Shown one piece after another: positions 58,120 through 64,000 of a DNA stretch of 64,000 nt. The stretch covers positions 1,240,001-1,304,000 of the forward strand of contig NC_063068.1 of the NCBI RefSeq assembly GCF_022605165.1, in the 5' to 3' direction. The notes beneath the pieces are model-generated. The model was not told where the DNA came from and did not search any database. It saw only the letters and a list, made by a program, of their open reading frames with translations. How positions within the stretch are numbered: the stretch's first letter is position 1; every line of letters begins with the position of its first letter. A program made the translations under genes and the position numbers. This DNA is from Purpureocillium takamizusanense. Lineage: Eukaryota > Ascomycota > Sordariomycetes > Hypocreales > Ophiocordycipitaceae.

Positions 58120-58764
58120 TCATCCGTCTAGCCGTTTCCGCAGTTCCCTTTCCTTCTGCAGCACCTCGAGCTCGAGCCTCTCGACGCCGTAGCGCAGCGC
58201 CTCCTTCCTCTGCCTCACAGCCCTCGCGCGAAGCTTGTCTTCCCCGCTGAGCCTCTTGCCCTTGGTCCGGTCCTTGGCTGCCGGTGCGGGGGCGTCGGGC
58301 CGGGAGAGGCGGCCCTGCTGCAGCTCGGCGCGGGCCTTGAGAGTCTCGATGCGCCGGTCTTGCCTCTCAATCTGCGAGTCGGCACGGGACATGAGCAGGG
58401 CGATGTAAGGGCCGATCTCGTCACGCAAGGATGCTTCCGCAGCGGCGAGGGTAGGTTGAGGGATAAGCTCGTAGTGCTGCAATAGAAGACAGGACGTCAA
58501 TCAATGCGTTGCCCTCGCGTATGTGTGTCTATGTGTAACCACATGTGGGAAGAAGAAACTTGAAAAACTCGAGGAAAAGAGCGTGGGAATCAAGAGAATG
58601 GTACATACCCTTACGGATTTGAGCACGTTGATGAGGCGAGGAAAGTCGGAGACGCCTTCATCGAGAGTCTGGACGGAGGACTCGAGGAACTGGAGTGAAG
58701 TGCGAAGCGAGCTGACGCAATCCGCGTAGGAGGCGCTCGATGACGAGGTAAGTGTTGTTGCCAT
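58120..58764 (-). CDS. SPC19: DASH complex subunit Spc19
   Basis: Two exons (58764-58609, 58476-58120) over a 132-nt intron, 170 residues. The N-terminal 'YADCVSSLRTSLQFLESSVQ', 'TLDEGVSDFPRLINVLKS' and the junction 'VRHYELIPQPTLAAAEASLR' are the Spc19 family core. A long coiled coil runs from about 85 to the end ('IERQDRRIETLKARAELQQG', then 'VERLELEVLQKERELRKRL'). Spc19 belongs to the ten-protein DASH/Dam1 ring that couples kinetochores to microtubule plus ends in mitosis. Length is normal. A second in-frame ATG at 58773 would add three residues. A degenerate ATCGTGA-containing repeat lies directly upstream and may overlap its promoter. Confidence 0.92.
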
Positions 58765-60774
58765 CGTGGGCATGGGCCGATGGCGGGAAGGCGCTGGGGC
58801 AGATTCGTGGATTGCGCCCTACCGGCGGTGGTATCGTGAGTCGGCGGCGGTGGCAGCGGCTGGTGTCCGAGGGGAACGGGGGGGATCGTGAGTCCCCGGT
58901 GCTGGGCGCTTGGGAGGGATCGTGAGTCCTGGCGTGTGCTTGTGTGGATCGTGAGCGTCCCGGGGGGCTTGGGGGGGATCGTGAGTCGTCGTGGCGGGGA
59001 GGGGTATCGTGAACCCTCGCAAAGTCAATTCCGCGTCGTCGTCGTCTCTCGGTCTCGTCGTCAGACGGTCAGGACGACAGGTTGGTTGCTGCGCGCAAGG
59101 GCGACGAGGAATTATCGTGAGATTATCGTGAGGCCGTCGTGTGCGCGGGGGCTGGCGCAAGAATGCAGGCACGTCTGAGTGTCTCGTCGTGTGCGAGCGG
59201 GCGGGCGGCGCGACAGCCGGCAGAGCAAAAGTCACGATAGTTGTTTGTTGTTGGAGAGTGGGGTCGGTTGAAGGGGGGGGGCCACCCGTGGTTCGTTCGC
59301 GTGGACGATGCGCAGACACTCGGACAGTGGACAGGGCACCTCTCAGCTGTAGCTTCCTCCATCCGCCGGCTGCAGCAGCCTGGGCCCATCAGATACGGGC
59401 AGCTCCAGTGGCCGTCAGCGCGGGGGGTGGCGCCGCCTCAGGAACCTGCCCCCCTAGGTACGAGGAAGGCACCACCAGCCAGTCACTGCAGGCAGGCGGC
59501 AGCGGCTCGGTGGGACAGCGCTTGTGTCTGGCCTTGACTGAGGCGAGCCGGACGCTAAACTCCACCTTTGCTCCGCCCGATAACTTATAGTTCCTTCTCA
59601 GATCGGCAGCGGCTCTCCGGGGAAGGTCGACTTCTTCAACGTTCGTCACGGGTACGCAATGCCCCCTCCCCCCGGGTAAGGATGCATCGGATCCATCGAT
59701 CCATCTTGCTCTTGTTGTTGCCGCTGTTTCCTCGCCACTTCGCCTCGCCTGTCTCACCCTGGGACCGAGCTTGTTCTTGCTGGAATGCTGCGACTGCATG
59801 CCAGGCATCACGACGCTGTTCCTCCGCCGCATCCCCATCCGCGTCCGCTTCCCTCCGCCTTTTGCCTCCCACGCTCCCCAGCCCGTTGCTTGTCCGCCGA
59901 CCCTAGCTCGTTCTGGGGCTGGGCTCCCCCCCCGATCGATGGGTGTCGGTCGAGCTAACCCTTCTCCAGAAGAATCTGCTACACATCGGCGCTGCCATGC
60001 GGTTTAGGAGCGGATGAGCATGTGCGGATGGAGACATTTGGGATTGCCCATGTTTCCCGCTCTCTCGGGTCTTACACTGATCGATATCCATCCCGATCGA
60101 CCTCATTCGCCATCCAAGCCAGCAGAGCAGCCCGGAGAGCCCTCCTGCCTGGGTCCTAGTTGTGGACATTGACCGTCTCGCGGACGAAGCTATCAGCCGC
60201 ACTGCCGTCGACCGTGTCTCTGCCCACGGCCACCATCGTCACTTGACCAAAAGCAACCAGGCATGTAACCCAACATGCCAGCCTCCTGGCAGTCCACGCA
60301 AGGGCCCCCCCTCCTCCTCGCCTGGGTCGGCGTCGTCGCAAGATGAAGCCATCGTGACCGGATTGGGGCTAAGCCAATGGCTATACGACAGGCGAGGTGG
60401 GATTCAAGTCCGCTCAACCACCTGCAACGGGGCGGGGGAGCCTCTGAGCGCTACTCCGGTTCTTCCAAGCATGCAATGACTAAATGACATGGCCACCCTC
60501 CCTTGCCTAGTGAGACCTTTGGCATCCACACACACAGTCGTCAGCCACCCCAAACATGGCAGCTTTCGCCTTGCCCCCCCAGCCAGCTCTCGTCCATATA
60601 ATGCTCGAGGAGCCCGCGCTTCCCCTTTGTGTAAGAGGCTGTGTGACCCGGCCAGTGAAGCAGGCCCCCAATGGTTTCTCATTCGGGCAATAGGCGGGCG
60701 AAACGTCACACACCAAAGGCGGCTCCCCATCCCCTTGCGGGATCTCCCTTCCCCTCCGCTGCTCGTGGCCCAAG
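58765..60774. other. intergenic region between Spc19 and the membrane protein
   Basis: About 2.0 kb. The left 370 bp hold the ATCGTGA repeats. Minus-strand frames at 58819-59319 (Pro/Arg-rich) and 59389-59838 show no domain. The right part is the upstream region of the Kre9-like protein, whose signal-peptide exon, if any, was not located. Confidence 0.4.
58833..59132 (+). repeat. degenerate ~30-bp repeat with ATCGTGA core (8 copies)
   Basis: The 7-mer ATCGTGA occurs eight times in 300 bp, starting at 58833, 58885, 58919, 58948, 58978, 59006, 59114 and 59125; all but one continue as ATCGTGAG. The five copies from 58885 to 59006 are spaced 28-34 bp with G-rich spacers, like an old minisatellite. 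The position, 69-368 bp upstream of the Spc19 start, means it may lie in a promoter. A further reverse-orientation copy (TCACGAT) is at about 59232. Confidence 0.8.
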
Positions 60775-61720
60775 ATGGCGGCTCGCGGCCCCGCTGATGC
60801 GGCGGCGGCGGCGGGCGGCATGGGCGGCCACGGCCTGCGGTTCCTAAACGACGAGTGGAACGACAGCATATCCAACGGCGCGCCCTTTACCCTGCGCTGG
60901 AACCAGTCCTTGGACAAGAAGGTCGGCTCCCAGCTCAGTCTTTTCAAGGTCACGTACCCAGAGGATGGCGTCATCGTCTATGAGCTGGTCACAAACTTGA
61001 CTGGTGTGTAACCCGCCTCCTCCGAGCGAACTTTTTGAACTCACCGGTAGAGTGGGGGGATAGAGTCTATGGACACCGCGCAATGCGTGTGGACGCCGGA
61101 TCACCTGGAGGGTGGGCTATATACGTTATGGCTCAGCAACGGCCAGCACGGTCATGCGAACTGGACCATCTCCCCTCCATGGGTGCCCAAAGAAGAGCCC
61201 AAGAGAAATGTTCGTGATCCCCCCTCCTCTCTCTCCACCCAGTCACGCTGCCCCTGCGCCGCCTGGCTGCTCTCGAATACCATCTGACAAAGATCGACTC
61301 AAGACAGACGGCCGTCGCTTACACTGGGCTGCCCCCATCATCATCCCTGTGGTCTGCCTCCTTGTCCTCTATGGCGTGTGCCTGACGGCGTACCTGCTGC
61401 ACCGCCGCCGGAAAAAGGCCAAGCGGGAAAAAGAGGATGCGACGCCGCACCAGGATGTCAGCCGGAACAACTCGGTCGACTCGGCCGTCACGGTGCAGAC
61501 CTTCACCGTCGATGCCGAGGAGTTCCGGGAAAAGTACGGCCGGCTACGCGCCGCCAGCAATGGCGGCGAGATTTGGATATTCGCCGACGCCTCGGACCAC
61601 GCCGACATCACCGTCGGCGGCATCCCGGAGAAGGACATTGCCGACGTCGAGCTCGGACGCGACGGCGAGGACGAAAATGTACATGAAATCGATCATCGAA
61701 CCATTGGTATCGGCCTGTAA
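60775..61720 (+). CDS. single-pass membrane protein with Kre9-like ectodomain
   Basis: Three exons (60775-61003, 61064-61209, 61304-61720), 263 residues; the last junction is the least certain. Residues about 20-125 resemble the fungal Ser/Thr-rich GPI (Kre9/Knh1-like) beta-sandwich: 'LRFLNDEWNDSISNGAPFTL', 'LRWNQSL', 'FKVTYPEDGVIVYELVTNLT', 'CVWTPDHLEGGLYTLWLSNG', 'ANWTISPPW', with several N-glycosylation sites. One TM helix follows ('APIIIPVVCLLVLYGVCLTA', about 136-158), then a basic stop-transfer stretch (HRRRKKAKREK) and an acidic cytosolic tail. Topology suggests a plasma-membrane sensor or wall-associated protein; function unknown. The start at 60775 (MAARGPADAAAAAGG) is not a signal peptide, so an upstream exon may be missing. 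Intron 2 is modelled GTTCGT..CAAG (61210-61303, CTGAC branch); GTGATC..ACAG is an in-frame alternative. Confidence 0.7.
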
Positions 61721-62190
61721 GTACGGAAGCGAAAAAGGACCGCGGTACACGACACGTAGCGGACAAAGATCTCTTGTTGCATAACACGGACGGGCATCTT
61801 GGAGCATTAGCTGTGAATACTGCACGTTCACCGGGGACGGCTCGGCTCAGGAAAGGGGTACGGCAGTGGGTCGGGACGCGCAAGAACACACACAAGTCTC
61901 AGCGTTTGCTCTTCACATTTTGATCCTTTATCTGGGACTTTGAGGTACGGGCTATGAGCGCACAAAGGAGCCCGGTTAGAAAGCATGTATGCCTTGTACG
62001 ATAATGGCGATCTGGTATCTAGACCCTGTAGCATATGGCCCGACCCTACGCAGCATCTCATATAGGGGGCATCTAATACAGGAGCAGGATCATCAACTTG
62101 GAAGATGGGCGAGCGCTGGGACCGCGCTTTGTAAGTGAAATGCCGGATACTGTGTCTACTTCGCAGGTACAAAGCACAAGAGGCGACAGA
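61721..62190. other. intergenic, tail-to-tail
   Basis: 470 bp between the stops of the membrane protein and the GRDP-type protein; nothing recognisable. Confidence 0.45.
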
Positions 62191-64000
62191 TCATTTCCAT
62201 CGCGATACCGCCAGCTCTGTCGAGTCAGTTCCTGCTGAGACCGACTCGTCACCAAGAGCGCCCGCAGTCTCACCGTCTGGCCAGTGTCCAACCCCAGACG
62301 GTGATGCATACATGGCCGCCGTCGCCGTCACGGCCAGCACACTCGCCGCCGGCCCCTCGACCTGCACTTCGCGGCCCCAGACGTCGACCCTGTCGGCCCC
62401 CCTGGCCGTCACGCCGCCACCACCACCACCCGGCATTTCACGAAGGCGCCGACGACCGCCGCGCTTCTCTCCAAGGACCTGCGCATGAGCTTCCAGCAGC
62501 CGCGTTTGGTGCTCTTGGCGCAGGATGCGGGTGCGCTCGCGCTGTGACGGGGTCTCGAGCGCGCGGACGGAAGGGTGGGCGGACACATGCGCCTGCGCTT
62601 CTGATGCTGGTGGCTCGGAACGGCCTGTACGCTCTTTCGTGGACACATGATCAGTAGTTGAGGTGGTGGCGACTCATGACGTTGGGAGGTGCACTTACTC
62701 GTCTGCTCGCCATTCATCACGCGCACGCTCTCGCAGTACCAGCACCCACACTCGGAGTAGGGTTCTCCGTATCGCTCCGCGTATGTCTTGCACGTCCACA
62801 CGAACCCCATGCTCAACTTGTCCTCATCGATCTTACCCAGATGATCTAGCAGGATGCTCGTCCTATGAACGCTGGCCGTAACATATTCCTTCGGACCGAG
62901 CATGTGCGTGTGCCAGGCCAAGTCGACATCCAGGGTAGGCACCGCAAGGCGCCCTGGGTTGTCCGCCACGAGGTCCCAGAAGCGACTGTATTTGTTCAAG
63001 AGTTTTTCCAAGATCTCTGTACTATGAGGGCTGTTGACCCAGTTGATCTATGAATTTTGATAACACAAGGTGAGCTGGGGATCAAGTTAGTGGTTGGTAA
63101 GGTTCATCTCACCCACCTCCTACATCTTTTGATGGAACACGCCCAGCCGCATCACAGACCCCACAAGGTCTATAGATGTAAAGCTTCGGCTTTGTTGGTA
63201 CCCAAATGACCAAGCTTTCGCATATCGTTGTCTTGTGGCTGTAACAAACTTGGTAGCCAGTAGTTGCTCAAGTTTGTCCCGTGTCGTGGCCACAGATGGC
63301 ACATGGCCCGTTGGTGATTTGTGTTGCTTCATATCGAAAATGTCGTTAAACGCACCTTGCTTAGCCATTCTGGCCACATAAAAGCGGTCAGTAGAGGGCT
63401 CCGAGCTCAATGGTAGCCCCGTATCAAGATCCAGAACTGTGCCGGGAAGCGAGATGTCATCGGTCATGAGGGCCCTGACATCCTCCTGCAGTGCGTGGTG
63501 CCAGAGGGTAACGTCCGTGATCTCGACACGACATCTTTTGCACGCCACCTTTAGTTGTCCGTCACCATATCCCTCTCCGGATAGCCCCGGTCGCCTGTTA
63601 TTCTAGGTAAGCTGACGTCCTACTTGGCTGTCACTTAGACGCCTACCTGTCGCCATCGTACTCTTGCGGCAACCCGCATGTCGTCCAGGGTATGCGCAGC
63701 TCCGCGCCGCAAGACGGGCATCGCATCTCCTTTTCCAACGGGTCCAGTGCGTTTTCCCAATCTCGTCCAGTGCGTTTCTCCCACGACTCTACGCAGTCTG
63801 CGCCGACAGTGAAGCTGAAGTCTGACTTCTCTTGCAGCGCTGCCCGCACCAGCTTCCACGGCATGCCGGCTGCCCATAGTGGGCCGTGTCCATATCGCAA
63901 ACAGTCCTAGAGGACAATGTCAACTTAGACTTTCTCTGCGGCAGATTTGCAAGCCGTACCTCGAGATATACACGTGGGCTCAACATGTGCGCATGCCATA
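62191..64000 (-). CDS. GRDP/DUF1399 family protein (5' part off the window)
   Basis: Partial: the N-terminal portion lies beyond position 64000. Visible exons: 64000-63960, 63906-63647, 63594-63124, 63030-62699, 62624-62191. Family blocks: 'WHAHMLSPRVYLEDCLRYGH' (across the first junction), 'LWAAGMPWKLV', 'MRCPSCGAELRIPWT', 'VACKRCRVEITDVTL' and 'LAVPTLDVDLAWHTHMLGPK', then 'LSMGFVWTCKTYAERYGEPY' and 'ECGCWYCESVR'. The repeated D/WHxHxLxP motif and Cys pairs are typical of glycine-rich-domain (DUF1399) proteins, of unknown biochemical role. The Gly-rich C-terminal tail of relatives is reduced to a short Gly6 run and an Ala/Val-rich stretch. The third junction is anomalous: the expected continuation 'KM-INWVNSPHS' meets an in-frame TAG at 63122-63120. 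The model AT|GTAGGA..AACAG|C keeps frame but drops six residues. Confidence 0.8.

Noticed and set aside
60360..60420. Possible A-box/T-arm-like sequences (GGCTAAGCCAATGG, GATTCAAGTCC)
   Set aside because: The stems do not pair and the spacing does not make a tRNA.
61904..61911. TTTGCTCT copper-element-like octamer
   Set aside because: Last base differs from the consensus and there is no copper-related gene nearby.

Overview
The window is nuclear DNA of a filamentous ascomycete (Pezizomycotina), most likely a Sordariomycete and plausibly Hypocreales. Evidence seen: GC-rich sequence, genes with short introns (mostly 49-132 nt, GT..AG, with CTAAC/CTGAC-type branch points shortly before the acceptor), and gene content: a CFEM/Pth11-type receptor, the Sho1 osmosensor, the DASH subunit Spc19, the dynactin subunit RO-10, a copper-fist factor and a membrane multicopper oxidase. 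The order-level placement is inference from gene content. All exon structures were assembled by hand from splice signals and reading-frame continuity; none has transcript support here.

Layout. 0.5-2.4 kb: Dal5-type MFS transporter. 4.5-6.8 kb: CFEM-domain Pth11-like receptor followed by a tiny three-exon cysteine-rich secreted protein. 7.1-11 kb: housekeeping block with a tail-anchored thioredoxin (containing an apparent GC-AG intron), a divergently transcribed SPOUT RNA methyltransferase and, convergent with it, mitochondrial lipoyl synthase. 13.0-13.4 kb: Ser/Thr-rich GPI-type surface protein. 17.1-18.8 kb: Dip5-type amino-acid permease. 18.8-25.2 kb: about 6.5 kb without a supportable gene, rich in microsatellites. 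25.2-26.4 kb: aquaglyceroporin. 29.7-34.3 kb: a copper pair on the minus strand, a copper-fist transcription factor and a membrane-anchored multicopper oxidase, followed by a small two-exon unknown gene. 36.0 kb: a tRNA-like element with pol III A and B boxes. 37.2-39.8 kb: a Tubby-C-like protein and a disordered Cys-rich-N-terminus protein. 43.1-50.6 kb: dense housekeeping block (65-residue Cys-rich protein, NAD(P)HX epimerase, mitochondrial ribosomal protein S16, vacuolar amino-acid transporter, dynactin p24/RO-10, short-chain dehydrogenase). 55.8-64 kb: Sho1, DASH Spc19 (with a degenerate ATCGTGA repeat upstream), a single-pass Kre9-like membrane protein, and a GRDP-type (DUF1399) protein that runs off the right edge.

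How they fit together. Several genes concern the cell surface and environment sensing (receptor, small secreted protein, GPI protein, Sho1, permeases, aquaglyceroporin). The copper-fist factor next to a four-site multicopper oxidase suggests local copper-dependent regulation. The rest is core metabolism and cytoskeleton or mitosis genes. No transposon, CRISPR array, rRNA gene, viral remnant or classical secondary-metabolite cluster could be supported.
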